From positions 9,680 through 52,960 of the forward strand of contig CAJUSM010000011.1 of NCBI GenBank assembly GCA_910588935.1: DNA of 43,281 bases. The letters run 5' to 3'. How positions within the stretch are numbered: the stretch's first letter is position 1; the number at the start of each line of letters is the position of its first letter. Origin of the DNA: an uncultured Oscillospiraceae bacterium. GTDB lineage: Bacteria > Bacillota > Clostridia > Oscillospirales > Acutalibacteraceae. Made by a program: the position numbers and the translations under genes. Positions 1 to 7,694 of this stretch are shown here, piece by piece. The notes under the pieces are model-generated. The model did not search any database. It was not told the origin of the DNA and saw only the letters and a list, made by a program, of their open reading frames with translations.

Positions 1-98
1 CCCTGCCCAAGTTCAACCAGGAGCTGAAGGATGCTGGCATTGACGCCATTATTGCAGAAAAGCAGACACAGCTGAACGAGTGGCTGGCGCAGAAGTAA
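1..98 (+). CDS. Solute-binding lipoprotein, C-terminal end only (truncated by window edge)
   Basis: Only the last 31 codons and the TAA stop are present. They are almost identical to the end of the complete solute-binding protein gene that stops at 2070, with about seven differences over 98 bases, mostly silent or conservative (for example LNEWLAQK here against LDEWLAQQ). This is therefore the 3' end of a tandem paralogue of that gene, continuing to the left of the window. By homology it should be an extracytoplasmic sugar-binding lipoprotein serving the same importer. Confidence 0.85.
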   Translation, partial: LPKFNQELKDAGIDAIIAEKQTQLNEWLAQK

Positions 99-456
99 GC
101 TCTGTATCTCTTCATTTTTCAATCAAAAAAGTCAAACATGAATGATTGAAGAGTGATTCTTGCAGAAAAATTTCCAGAACTGTCACATTTTTGGAGCAAT
201 CCAGGATGTGGCAGTTATTTTTCACCCTATTTTGCCTTTTGCGAAAACCCTTATGCATAATCCCCATTCAAAAAGTTCAAAACCAGACACATATAGGTCA
301 CAAATTCGACAATCGAAATCACAATTTTTACAGATATCGACCCAAAAAGAAGCTATACTAATATAAATTAGTGAAATGAGGCCAAAGCCCACGCTGAAAA
401 ACACTTTTGGGGCCCGTCTTAAATCACAAAAAAAATTGAAAGGACGGTTTAGCATT
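99..456. other. Intergenic region between tandem solute-binding protein genes
   Basis: This is an AT-rich stretch with no convincing gene. An 8-bp inverted repeat (TTCAATCA ... TGATTGAA, about 118-150) follows the first gene and may be a weak terminator, but no clear U-run follows. TATACT and ATATAAAT sequences near 352-366 could be a -10 element for the downstream gene, but no -35 at proper spacing stands out. The ribosome binding site AAAGGACGG (about 438-447) serves the ATG at 457. Confidence 0.4.
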
Positions 457-2070
457 ATGGTAAAAAGAATCATCGCGGCTCTTCTGGCTGTGTCACTTGT
501 GCTTTCCCTTGCCGCCTGCACAGGCGACAGCGGCAAAAGCAGCTCCCAGCAGAGCAGCAGCGAAGCCAGCAGCCAGACCAGTAACGCCGGTGAAAGCAGC
601 GAGAGTAGCGAGGCCAGCGAGGAAAGCCAGGTTTCCCAGGCCACCGGGGACGACCTGAAGGAGCCTGAGCTGGTAACCCTGAACCTGATTACAATGGCTT
701 CCGGCAAAGAGGAAACTGGTATTGCCCATGTAGAAGAAGCCATGAACGAGCTTTTGGAAGACAAGTTCAATGTAAACGTAAAGCTGACCTTCTACCCCTT
801 TGGCAGCTATGCCGAGCAGACCACCCTGGCCCTTTCCGCCGGCGTGGATGTGGACCTGATTGCGGTTTACATGATCCCCTATGCCTCCTGCGCCACCAGC
901 GGCCAGATTATGCCTATGGATGACCTGATTGAGCAATATGGCCAGGGCATCATTGAGCAGCTGGGCTGGGACCTGATCAACTGCGGCCGGGTAGACGGCG
1001 AGCTCTTTGGCTTAACCCAGGGCCGGGATATGGCCCAGGCCCAAGGCTTTGAGTACCGCTTGGATCTGGCTGAAAAGTATGATCTGGATATGGACTCTGC
1101 CACTACCCTGGAGGCCCTGCATGAACAGCTGCTGGTGATTAAAGAGAAAGAGCCTGATGTGTGGCCTGTAGTTGTATCCGCAGGCGAGAACATTCGCAAC
1201 TGGGGCTGGGACGCCCTAGGCGATGAAATGGTAAACCTGGGCGTTCTCTCCGACTTTGCCAAAGATACCACTGTTGTAAACCTGTATGAGACCGACCAGT
1301 ACAAGGACTTGGTCACCACCATGTATAACTGGATGCAGGAAGGCCTAATCCAATCCGACGCGGTGAACACCACTGAAACTGGCTCTACCCTTATGGACGC
1401 CGGCACCGCTTTTGGCACCTTCTCTAACCTGAAGCCCTACTACGCGGAAGAGAACAACCCCAACCGTGTAAACAAAATTGGCACAGTAGAGATGCTCCCC
1501 GGCCTTTCTACCACTGGCTTTGCCACCATGGCCCTGTGGTCCATTGCCGGCTCCTGCCAGCATCCCGAGGCAGCTATGAAGGTGCTCAACGAGCTATATA
1601 TTAACCCCGAGCTGAATAACCTGTATATGTACGGCATTGAAGGAGAGCATTACCAAGTGATAGAGGAAGGCGTGGTTACCAACGGCCAGGACCGCATTGA
1701 CTACCTGGACGGTATGGACGCCAACAGCACCACTTACCGCAAGAGCGGCGCTTGGATGCTGCCCAACCAGTTTATCGGCGATATCTGGGGCAAAGACCTT
1801 CCTGTAGACTACTGGGACGCCACGAAGGAGTTTAACAAAACCGCTGCCAAGTCTGCGGCTTTCGGTTTCTCCTTTGACGCCACCAAAACCCCCAACGAAA
1901 TTGCCGCCTGCACCAATGTAGTGAACAAGTACCACAAGGCCCTGGTTTGCGGCGCCCTGAACCCGGAAGAGACCCTGCCCAAGTTCAACCAGGAGCTGAA
2001 GGATGCTGGCATTGACGCCATTATTGCCGAAAAGCAGACCCAGCTGGACGAATGGCTGGCACAGCAGTAA
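457..2070 (+). CDS. Extracellular solute-binding lipoprotein of a CUT1-type sugar ABC importer (LipO/DUF3502-like)
   Basis: A 537-residue secreted lipoprotein that would capture a sugar or oligosaccharide outside the cell and pass it to the two permeases downstream. A signal peptide (MVKRII then a hydrophobic stretch) ends in the lipobox LAAC with the lipidated Cys at residue 21. A Ser/Glu/Gln-rich linker covers about residues 24-62, followed by the binding-protein fold. The C-terminal part resembles the DUF3502 region of LipO-type proteins. An open frame extends upstream to 376, but the ATG at 457 is preferred because it follows AAAGGACGG and begins a proper signal peptide. It is a tandem duplicate of the gene ending at 98. 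The substrate cannot be told from sequence. Confidence 0.88.
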   Translation: MVKRIIAALLAVSLVLSLAACTGDSGKSSSQQSSSEASSQTSNAGESSESSEASEESQVSQATGDDLKEPELVTLNLITMASGKEETGIAHVEEAMNELLEDKFNVNVKLTFYPFGSYAEQTTLALSAGVDVDLIAVYMIPYASCATSGQIMPMDDLIEQYGQGIIEQLGWDLINCGRVDGELFGLTQGRDMAQAQGFEYRLDLAEKYDLDMDSATTLEALHEQLLVIKEKEPDVWPVVVSAGENIRNWGWDALGDEMVNLGVLSDFAKDTTVVNLYETDQYKDLVTTMYNWMQEGLIQSDAVNTTETGSTLMDAGTAFGTFSNLKPYYAEENNPNRVNKIGTVEMLPGLSTTGFATMALWSIAGSCQHPEAAMKVLNELYINPELNNLYMYGIEGEHYQVIEEGVVTNGQDRIDYLDGMDANSTTYRKSGAWMLPNQFIGDIWGKDLPVDYWDATKEFNKTAAKSAAFGFSFDATKTPNEIAACTNVVNKYHKALVCGALNPEETLPKFNQELKDAGIDAIIAEKQTQLDEWLAQQ

Positions 2071-2126
2071 ACTGGTATCGTCTCATTTATTTCGATTAAA
2101 ACGATTTTCGTCCTTACAACTTATAC

Positions 2127-2207
2127 GCGCCCTCCCTTGGTAAGGGAGGGCGCGGGAATGGGCAAAGGAAACCCCCGCTGGAGCCTTTGCCCATTCCCGC
2201 GCTCTCC
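2127..2207 (+). promoter_or_regulatory. Two mutually exclusive hairpins between binding protein and permease genes
   Basis: A perfect 12-bp hairpin (arms 2127-2138 and 2142-2153, loop GGT) is followed by a second, longer inverted repeat (2150-2168 with 2184-2202, about 19 perfect pairs). The arm at 2144-2153 can pair either upstream or, extending the second stem with G-U pairs, downstream to 2208. No U-run follows, so this is probably not a simple terminator. Likely roles are mRNA processing or stabilisation that favours the binding-protein message, or a REP-like repeat element. Confidence 0.6.
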
Positions 2208-2265
2208 TAGCCTGCAGAAGGAGGAGCCATTTGCACAAAAATTCCATAAAAAGGAGCTGTCCGAT

Positions 2266-3234
2266 ATGCCGAGCAAATCTGCGGCACTGGAGCAGGAAGC
2301 CAAACGGCGTTCCTCCCAAAAGAAACGAACCCGCTTCTGGCGCTACCTGCCGCTTTACCTGATGTTCCTTCCAGGCGCGCTGTATCTTTTTATGAACAAC
2401 TATGCGCCTATGTCCGGCCTGATCATTGCCTTTAAAAAGGTAAACTGGCGCAAGGGCATTTTGGGAAGCGACTGGGTTGGTCTGAGCAACTTTACCTATC
2501 TTTTTAAGACCAAAGACGCTTTCAACATCACCCGAAACACCTTGCTGTACAACATTACCTTTATTGTGCTGGGTACAGTAATCGCCATTACCATTGCAAT
2601 TTTGCTCAACGAGATTACCCACAAGCTGATGAAGCAGTTTTACCAGACAGTAATCCTGCTGCCATACCTTATCTCTATTGTGGTAGTTAGCTATCTGGTT
2701 TTCGCCCTGCTGAGCTCTGAAACCGGCTTTGTAAACAACACCATTCTTAAGGCCATGGGGAAAGAGCCTATCTCCTGGTACACCGAGCCCAAATACTGGC
2801 CATACATACTGGTAATTGTACATATATGGAAAACCTTTGGCTACGACTGCATCCTTTACTACGCCACCCTTGTGGGCATTGACCACAGCTACTATGAGGC
2901 TGCTGTAATTGACGGAGCCAACCGCTGGAACCAGATTGTGCATGTAACTCTGCCCTCTTTGCTGCCTACCATTATCACCCTTACCCTTATGTCCATTGGC
3001 AAAATTTTCTACTCCGATTTTGGCCTGTTCTACCAGGTGCCCATGGACTCTGGCCCCCTGCTGGATATTACCAGCACCATAGACACCTATGTGTACCGGG
3101 GCCTTATCCGCCTAAATGATATCGGCATGTCCTCCGCGGCCGGGTTTTACCAGAGCGTGGTGGGCTTTGTGCTGGTGCTGCTGGCCAACTGGACTGTGAA
3201 AAAGGTTGGCGGCGAAGAGAACGCGCTGTTTTAA
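2266..3234 (+). CDS. Sugar ABC transporter permease, LplB/YtcP-type, first subunit
   Basis: A 322-residue inner-membrane protein with about six membrane segments (binding-protein-dependent permease fold, PF00528 type). The EAA loop that contacts the ATPase is visible as YEAAVIDGANRWNQI at about residues 208-222, followed by VTLPSLLPTI. It partners with the permease encoded next. The frame is open back to 2137, but that part crosses the inverted repeats; the ATG at 2266 has AAAAGGAG about 10 bases upstream and is preferred. No ATPase gene lies nearby, which is usual for this subfamily: a shared MsmX-like ATPase encoded elsewhere is expected (inference). Confidence 0.88.
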   Translation: MPSKSAALEQEAKRRSSQKKRTRFWRYLPLYLMFLPGALYLFMNNYAPMSGLIIAFKKVNWRKGILGSDWVGLSNFTYLFKTKDAFNITRNTLLYNITFIVLGTVIAITIAILLNEITHKLMKQFYQTVILLPYLISIVVVSYLVFALLSSETGFVNNTILKAMGKEPISWYTEPKYWPYILVIVHIWKTFGYDCILYYATLVGIDHSYYEAAVIDGANRWNQIVHVTLPSLLPTIITLTLMSIGKIFYSDFGLFYQVPMDSGPLLDITSTIDTYVYRGLIRLNDIGMSSAAGFYQSVVGFVLVLLANWTVKKVGGEENALF

Positions 3235-3247
3235 GGAGGGCTGAGCT

Positions 3248-4138
3248 ATGGTAGAAAAGAATAAGACTTTCCAAATTGCGGCCCACATTGTTATGATCAT
3301 TTTGGTGTTGGCCTGCCTGTTTCCCTTTGCCCTGCTGATTATGTCCTCTATTACAGAGGAAAACGAACTTATCCGCAGCGGCTACACGCTGTTTCCAGCC
3401 AAGTTCAGCCTGGACGCCTATCTTTATATGTTTAAAAGCGGCACAAAGATTGCCAGCGCCTACCTAATGACCATTTTCTCCACTGTGGTAGGCACCAGCT
3501 GTGGCCTTTCTATGACCGTGCTTATGGCCTACGCCCTTTCTCGTAAGGATTTGCCTGGACGTAACGGAATGGCTTTCTATGTGTTCTTTACCATGCTGTT
3601 TAACGGCGGCCTGGTTCCCACCTACATTATGTATACCAGGTATATTCCTATCAGCAACACCCCCTGGGCGCTGATTGTCCCCTCTTTGCTGGTAAACGCT
3701 TTCTATGTTATTATGATGCGGACCTATTTCAGCACCAATATCCCCGACGCGGTTATTGAGGCCGCACGGATTGATGGGGCCGGCGAGTTCCGCATTCTGC
3801 TTACCATTGTGCTGCCCATGAGTATTCCTATGATCGCCACTATGACCCTGCTGATTGGCCTGGCGTACTGGAACGATTGGAAAAACGGCCTTTACTATCT
3901 CCAGCAGAATAAGAGCCTATATAGCATTCAGGTGCTGCTTAACGATATGCTGCGGGATGTGCAGGCCCTGAAGAGCGGCATGGACGCCGCAGCCGCGGCG
4001 GAGATTTCTGCCACCATGCCCAGCACAGGCATAAAAATGGCCATTGCCGTAGTGGGCGTGCTGCCTATTTTGGTTGTCTATCCCTTCTTCCAGAAGTATT
4101 TTGTAAAAGGCATTACCATTGGCGCTGTAAAGGGATAA
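3248..4138 (+). CDS. Sugar ABC transporter permease, LplC/YtcP-type, second subunit
   Basis: A 296-residue integral membrane permease that forms the channel with the preceding subunit. It carries about six hydrophobic segments and a clear EAA loop, IEAARIDGAGEFRILLTI, at about residues 168-185, then VLPMSIP. It ends in YFVKGITIGAVKG, the typical C-terminus of CarB/LplC-type subunits. It starts 13 bases after the first permease stop with AAGGAGGG upstream, so the two are translated from one message. A terminator follows the stop codon. Confidence 0.9.
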   Translation: MVEKNKTFQIAAHIVMIILVLACLFPFALLIMSSITEENELIRSGYTLFPAKFSLDAYLYMFKSGTKIASAYLMTIFSTVVGTSCGLSMTVLMAYALSRKDLPGRNGMAFYVFFTMLFNGGLVPTYIMYTRYIPISNTPWALIVPSLLVNAFYVIMMRTYFSTNIPDAVIEAARIDGAGEFRILLTIVLPMSIPMIATMTLLIGLAYWNDWKNGLYYLQQNKSLYSIQVLLNDMLRDVQALKSGMDAAAAAEISATMPSTGIKMAIAVVGVLPILVVYPFFQKYFVKGITIGAVKG

Positions 4139-4167
4139 AAATTCTCCTTTTGCCCCAACAATAAATA

Positions 4168-4215
4168 GCTCCCCGGCGCCGCTTGCTAAACACGGCGCCG
4201 GAGAGCTTCTCTTTT
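4168..4215 (+). terminator. Terminator of the sugar ABC importer operon
   Basis: A GC-rich stem GCTCCCCGGCGCCG (4168-4181) pairs with CGGCGCCGGAGAGC (4193-4206) with one mismatch and is followed by TTCTCTTTTAT. The U-run is interrupted, so efficiency may be moderate. Confidence 0.65.
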
Positions 4216-4312
4216 ATCCCTCCATCAGCAGCAGACATAGCCCTCCTCAGCTGGCCTTAGCTGGGGCCAATGGGGCTTGCACCGCTCTTTTCGGCATTTT
4301 GGCCGCAAAAGC

Positions 4313-5116
4313 TCAGTGGTTGCAGCCGCAGCCGTCGTTTAGGTCGGTGGCCCGGGGTGGAAAAAACTCTTCGGTGGGGAAATCAATGCGCCTGAACAGC
4401 TCGCAGGGATTGTCTGTAGTGGGGGCACACTCTTTTTCCGGTACACAAAAATCATAGGCAGGGATCAGCAGCTGCACATTGCGCACAATTTGAACAATAG
4501 TAAATAGGCCAATGGTTACATACACATTGTTCCGCTGGGGAGAAGAATCAATCTCTCCCCCATAGCGCCGGCAGATGGCCTCGGGAATGCGGCAGTAAAG
4601 GTCACCGCCGCAGGGCCGGTCGCAGAGCTTGGCAGAGAGGGCCACCGGCTCTGCCACCTGTACAGTGGCCTTGGGCAGGGCTCGGGGGTCTTGGCTAATG
4701 TCCGGCTCGTCTGCACACTGGCCAGAGGTAAATACCTTTACGCTTCCTTCGCTGCCATACAGCACCACCTTTTTGTTGTAGACAGACACGCCGCTAATAG
4801 CCACAGGGCAGGCGTTGGGGCCGCCAAAAAGTTCTACGCAGACGTCAAAGAAAAAGGTCATGTCTACGGAATAAAAGCCTTTGTTAAAGGGGATGGGCTG
4901 CAGATCGATGTACACAGTAATCACATTCACGTCCTTTACCCTTACATTGGTAGCGCTGTCGATCATTGGCTGCCTGGCTGCAGGGAACAGTACCCGGATA
5001 TCCTGGATGCAGTCTTTGGAGCCGCATGAATCATAGATCTTCATGGTATCAATGCACACGGCCTCCTTGAAGCAGTCCTGGCTCTCGCACCCGGCGGCAA
5101 CTTCGTTTTCCGGCAT
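4313..5116 (-). CDS. Cysteine-rich protein of unknown function, possibly spore-surface associated
   Basis: A 267-residue protein without signal peptide or membrane segments and with many cysteines, including CESQDCFKEAVC near the N-terminus, KLCDRPCGGDLYC in the middle and a GCGCNH C-terminus. I do not recognise a named domain. ATG at 5116 is chosen because it follows AAAGGAGGAGATACT; the frame is open to 5179 but without a start signal. A CATAnnnTA sequence (the -10 pattern of mother-cell sporulation sigma factors) lies 29 bases upstream. Cysteine-rich composition plus that promoter-like element suggest a spore coat or exosporium component, but this is inference. Confidence 0.7.
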   Translation of the reverse strand: MPENEVAAGCESQDCFKEAVCIDTMKIYDSCGSKDCIQDIRVLFPAARQPMIDSATNVRVKDVNVITVYIDLQPIPFNKGFYSVDMTFFFDVCVELFGGPNACPVAISGVSVYNKKVVLYGSEGSVKVFTSGQCADEPDISQDPRALPKATVQVAEPVALSAKLCDRPCGGDLYCRIPEAICRRYGGEIDSSPQRNNVYVTIGLFTIVQIVRNVQLLIPAYDFCVPEKECAPTTDNPCELFRRIDFPTEEFFPPRATDLNDGCGCNH

Positions 5117-5144
5117 AGTATCTCCTCCTTTAGGGTTGATGGGA

Positions 5145-5153
5145 TATACTATG
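5145..5153 (-). promoter_or_regulatory. Possible sporulation-type -10 element for the cysteine-rich gene
   Basis: On the minus strand CATAGTATA fits CATAnnnTA, the -10 pattern of sigma-E/sigma-K promoters. It sits 29 bases before the start codon with the ribosome binding site in between. No good -35 match was found at the right spacing, and no sigma-A promoter competes. Confidence 0.35.
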
Positions 5154-5227
5154 CCGCCGGCCAGGGTTTTGCTACCCAAGCTTTTTCAAAGAATCTCCCA
5201 TTTTCAGCAGGCAAATCATTTCTTTTT

Positions 5228-5267
5228 CCCTTTGGGTATTGCATACCGGCCCAAAGGGTATTATAAT
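5228..5267 (+). promoter_or_regulatory. Sigma-A promoter with an overlapping palindrome, for the DUF1858 gene
   Basis: TTGCAT (5239-5244), 17-base spacer, TATAAT (5262-5267). An imperfect palindrome straddles the -35: CCCTTTGGG (5228-5236) is the exact reverse complement of CCCAAAGGG (5250-5258), and GGTAT/ATACC extends the symmetry inwards with a two-base offset. Its position over the -35 and spacer is what a repressor operator would show. Confidence 0.65.
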
Positions 5268-5329
5268 AAAAGCGTTCAAGAAGAAAGTAGGCGCGGGCCC
5301 TCTGCGCCAGAAAATGGAGGATACTGAAA

Positions 5330-5539
5330 ATGGCTGTTGCCTCAATTACAAAAGACACCATCATTGGTGAGATTCTGGATCTAGACGAAACCACTGCTCC
5401 CTTCTTCCTGGAAATGGGGATGCACTGCCTGGGCTGCCCCTCTGCCCGAGGTGAAACCCTGGAGCAGGCCTGCGCTGTCCATGGTGTGGATCCTGAAGAG
5501 CTGGTAAAAAAGATCAACGAGCATCTAAGCAGCAATTGA
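5330..5539 (+). CDS. DUF1858 protein (hybrid-cluster-associated redox disulfide type)
   Basis: A 69-residue protein of the DUF1858/ScdA N-terminal-like family. It shows the characteristic MGMHCLGCPSARGETLEQAC, whose CxxC pair (about residues 33-36) is the conserved feature and is thought to be a redox or metal-binding site; ITKDTIIGEIL is the usual N-terminus. An AATGGAGG ribosome binding site lies about 10 bases upstream. It has its own promoter, and a strong hairpin with a U-run follows, so it may be mostly monocistronic. The cellular role of the family is not established. Confidence 0.85.
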   Translation: MAVASITKDTIIGEILDLDETTAPFFLEMGMHCLGCPSARGETLEQACAVHGVDPEELVKKINEHLSSN

Positions 5540-5604
5540 CATGTTACCGGTTGCCGTCCGGCGGGGAGCCTGGCTCCTGCTGCCGGGCGGCACATGGTTT
5601 TTTT
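5540..5604 (+). terminator. Intrinsic terminator or attenuator between DUF1858 and trmK
   Basis: GCCGTCCGGC (5553-5562) pairs with GCCGGGCGGC (5582-5591) with one G-U pair. An inner GGAG/CTCC stem and an outer CATGT/ACATG extension bring the helix next to seven consecutive T (5598-5604). No promoter is evident between here and trmK, so downstream genes would depend on read-through. Confidence 0.6.
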
Positions 5605-5634
5605 GTGGGTATTTTTTTGAAAGGAGGCGGCACA

Positions 5635-6327
5635 ATGCTCTTTTCCCTTGGCCCCCGCCTGGCCCTCTGTGCCCAGCTGGTCCGGCCTGGCAGGGCTCTT
5701 ATTGACGTAGGTACCGACCACGCCTACCTGCCTATTTGGCTGCTGCTTTCTGGCAAGAGCCCCCGGGCTGTGGCCTGCGACATAAACCCAGGCCCACTGG
5801 AATCTGCTGCCCGCCATGCCAAGCAGTATGGCGTGGCGGACCGGTTGGCGCTGGTGCGCAGCGATGGGCTGAAAAAGCTGGGCCCAGAAGATGGGGATGA
5901 AATCGTGATTGCCGGCATGGGCGGCGAACTAATCCTGGAGATTGTCAGCCAGGCCTCTTGGCTCCGGGATCCGGCAAAGCGCTTGGTGCTCCAGCCTATG
6001 AGCACCCCCGGCCGGCTGCGCCTGGGCCTGAGCGCCTTAGGCTTTCAGGTACTGGAGGAATTCCCGGCACAGGATAGCGGCAAGATATACTCTGCGTTTT
6101 CTGTGGCCTATGCAGGCCAGCCCCAGCCCGCCGGAGAGCTTTACCCCTATATGGGCCGCCTTACTCCCGGGGGCAAGGATGTAGAGAAGTACGGAGAAAA
6201 GGTAATTCTGGGCTTGAAAAAGCAGGCCCTAGGCGCCGGCCATCGGGGAGACAGGGAAAAACAGGGAACGCTGGAAAACGTGATCCAAGAAATTCAGCGG
6301 CAATATCTTTTGGGCGACAAAGCATAG
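5635..6327 (+). CDS. trmK: tRNA (adenine(22)-N(1))-methyltransferase TrmK
   Basis: A 230-residue SAM-dependent methyltransferase (COG2384, PF04816 type) that methylates N1 of A22 in tRNA. The SAM-binding motif I is ALIDVGTDHAYLPIWLL at about residues 20-36, and VIAGMGGELILEIV near residues 90-103 is the family-typical motif IV region. The frame is open from 5536, but ATG 5635 has AAAGGAGG seven bases upstream and begins at the conserved fold. As in Bacillus, trmK is followed directly by the Nif3-like gene, which supports the assignment. Confidence 0.9.
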   Translation: MLFSLGPRLALCAQLVRPGRALIDVGTDHAYLPIWLLLSGKSPRAVACDINPGPLESAARHAKQYGVADRLALVRSDGLKKLGPEDGDEIVIAGMGGELILEIVSQASWLRDPAKRLVLQPMSTPGRLRLGLSALGFQVLEEFPAQDSGKIYSAFSVAYAGQPQPAGELYPYMGRLTPGGKDVEKYGEKVILGLKKQALGAGHRGDREKQGTLENVIQEIQRQYLLGDKA

Positions 6328-6374
6328 GCCAATGCCCTGTATTTTTACACCGCGAAACTGCAAAGGAGGAAAAT

Positions 6375-7142
6375 ATGGCCAGAATCTGCGATATTTATGA
6401 TATAATCGATGCGGTTGCACCCTTTGCTTCCGCTATGCCCTACGATAACTCCGGGCTGCTGGTAGGGGATGGGAACACGCCGGTAACCCGGGCTCTGCTG
6501 TGCCTGGACATTACCCAAGCTGTTATAGAGGAGGCGGCAAGCATAAACGCCAATCTGATTATCAGCCATCACCCAGTAATCTTTGACCCCATCTCCAAGC
6601 TGAGCAGCCGGGATAGAGCCTATCTGTTGGTCAAAAATGGCATTGCCGCCCTGTGTTGCCACACCAATCTGGATCTTTCCCCAATCTGTGGGGTAAATGT
6701 GGCTTTGGCCAGCCAACTGGGCCTAAAAAATGTCCGGCGGGAGGATGTGTTTGGCGAGGACTGCCTGCTGTTTTCCGGTGAGCTGGATCAGGAAATGGAG
6801 CCTGCCGCTTTTGCCGGGCTAGTCCGGGACCGGCTAGAAGCAGGCCATGTCCAGCTGATCGACGGGGGCAGGCCGCTAAAGCGGGTCTTTCTCTGCAGCG
6901 GGGCTGGGGGCAACTATGGGTCCATGGTCGCCTGCCGGGGCGGAGACGCCTACCTGACCGGAGAGATGAAGCACCATGTGGCTTTGGAAACAGCCAAAAC
7001 CGGCTTAACCTGCGTGGTTGCCGGGCATTATGAAACAGAAAAGCCTTTTGCCGCGTTTTTGGCGGCCTACCTGAAAAAGCGGGTGCCAGACACCGCCTTC
7101 CTTATAAGCAAGGCAGAGAGGCCGCCTTTTGAAATTCTCTAA
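6375..7142 (+). CDS. Nif3-like dinuclear metal-centre protein (YqfO family)
   Basis: A 255-residue member of the NIF3/DUF34 family, which assembles into a hexameric toroid with a dinuclear metal site. Metal-ligand regions are visible: IISHHPVIFD at about residues 61-70, CHTNLD near 95-100, and VAGHYETEK close to the C-terminus. The length matches the short form, lacking the PII-like insertion of Bacillus YqfO. Some family members are annotated as GTP cyclohydrolase I type 2, but that activity is not secure. AAAGGAGG precedes the ATG. The neighbourhood with trmK is conserved in Firmicutes. Confidence 0.9.
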   Translation: MARICDIYDIIDAVAPFASAMPYDNSGLLVGDGNTPVTRALLCLDITQAVIEEAASINANLIISHHPVIFDPISKLSSRDRAYLLVKNGIAALCCHTNLDLSPICGVNVALASQLGLKNVRREDVFGEDCLLFSGELDQEMEPAAFAGLVRDRLEAGHVQLIDGGRPLKRVFLCSGAGGNYGSMVACRGGDAYLTGEMKHHVALETAKTGLTCVVAGHYETEKPFAAFLAAYLKKRVPDTAFLISKAERPPFEIL

Positions 7143-7169
7143 GCGCAATTGGGAAAGGAGCGCCTCCTT

Positions 7170-7652
7170 ATGGAAAAAATCCCTGTAAAAACCCAGCCAG
7201 CCCAGCCCGGCGACCTTCAGGAAATTGGCAACCTGTACGAAGAACTATATACCTGCATGGCCGCCCTGCAGCCAGACAATTTCCGGCCTGGCAGACAAAG
7301 CGCGAGTTTCCTCTGCGGCATAATGGAGAACCCGGATGGCGAAATTTTGGTAGCCAGAGGGCAAGAGGAAAAAGTTTTGGGCTTTGCCATTGTGCAGTGC
7401 CGGAACACCCCAGACTACCCCAGCTTTCTCCCCCGCCGCTATACCCATCTTTTGGATATCGTGGTAGCCGAACCCTGCCGGGGGCAAGGCATTGGCAAAG
7501 CCCTGCTCAAAGCTGTTGAATCCTGGGCCAGAGGAAAAGGCTCGGAGTTTATTGAGCTTGGTGTGCTCAGCGAAAACCTTCCTGCCATTGGCGCCTATGA
7601 AAGCTACGGTTTTCAAGAGCGCAGAAAAACAATGGAGCTCAGCCTGCAGTAA
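7170..7652 (+). CDS. GNAT family N-acetyltransferase
   Basis: A 160-residue acetyltransferase with the GNAT fold. The acetyl-CoA pyrophosphate-binding motif A is CRGQGIGKALLKAVESWA at about residues 106-123, preceded by LLDIVVAEP (beta 4) and followed by ENLPAIGAYESYGFQERR (motif B). The frame is open from a TTG at 7149, but ATG 7170 has AAAGGAG ten bases upstream and is preferred. It lies between the Nif3-like gene and rqcH in the same direction with short gaps, so it is likely co-transcribed. The acceptor substrate is unknown; a small molecule or protein N-terminus are both possible. Confidence 0.82.
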   Translation: MEKIPVKTQPAQPGDLQEIGNLYEELYTCMAALQPDNFRPGRQSASFLCGIMENPDGEILVARGQEEKVLGFAIVQCRNTPDYPSFLPRRYTHLLDIVVAEPCRGQGIGKALLKAVESWARGKGSEFIELGVLSENLPAIGAYESYGFQERRKTMELSLQ

Positions 7653-7694
7653 ACACAGCACCTTTTAAACCGAACGAAGAGAAAGGAACATAAA

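Noticed and set aside
493..936. Minus-strand frame with Ala/Gly-rich sequence opposite the binding protein
   Set aside because: Composition mirrors the opposite coding strand; no start signal.
2083..2943. Long minus-strand open frame opposite the first permease
   Set aside because: It lies antisense to a clear membrane protein, has no ribosome binding site and reads like a reverse-strand shadow in GC-rich DNA.
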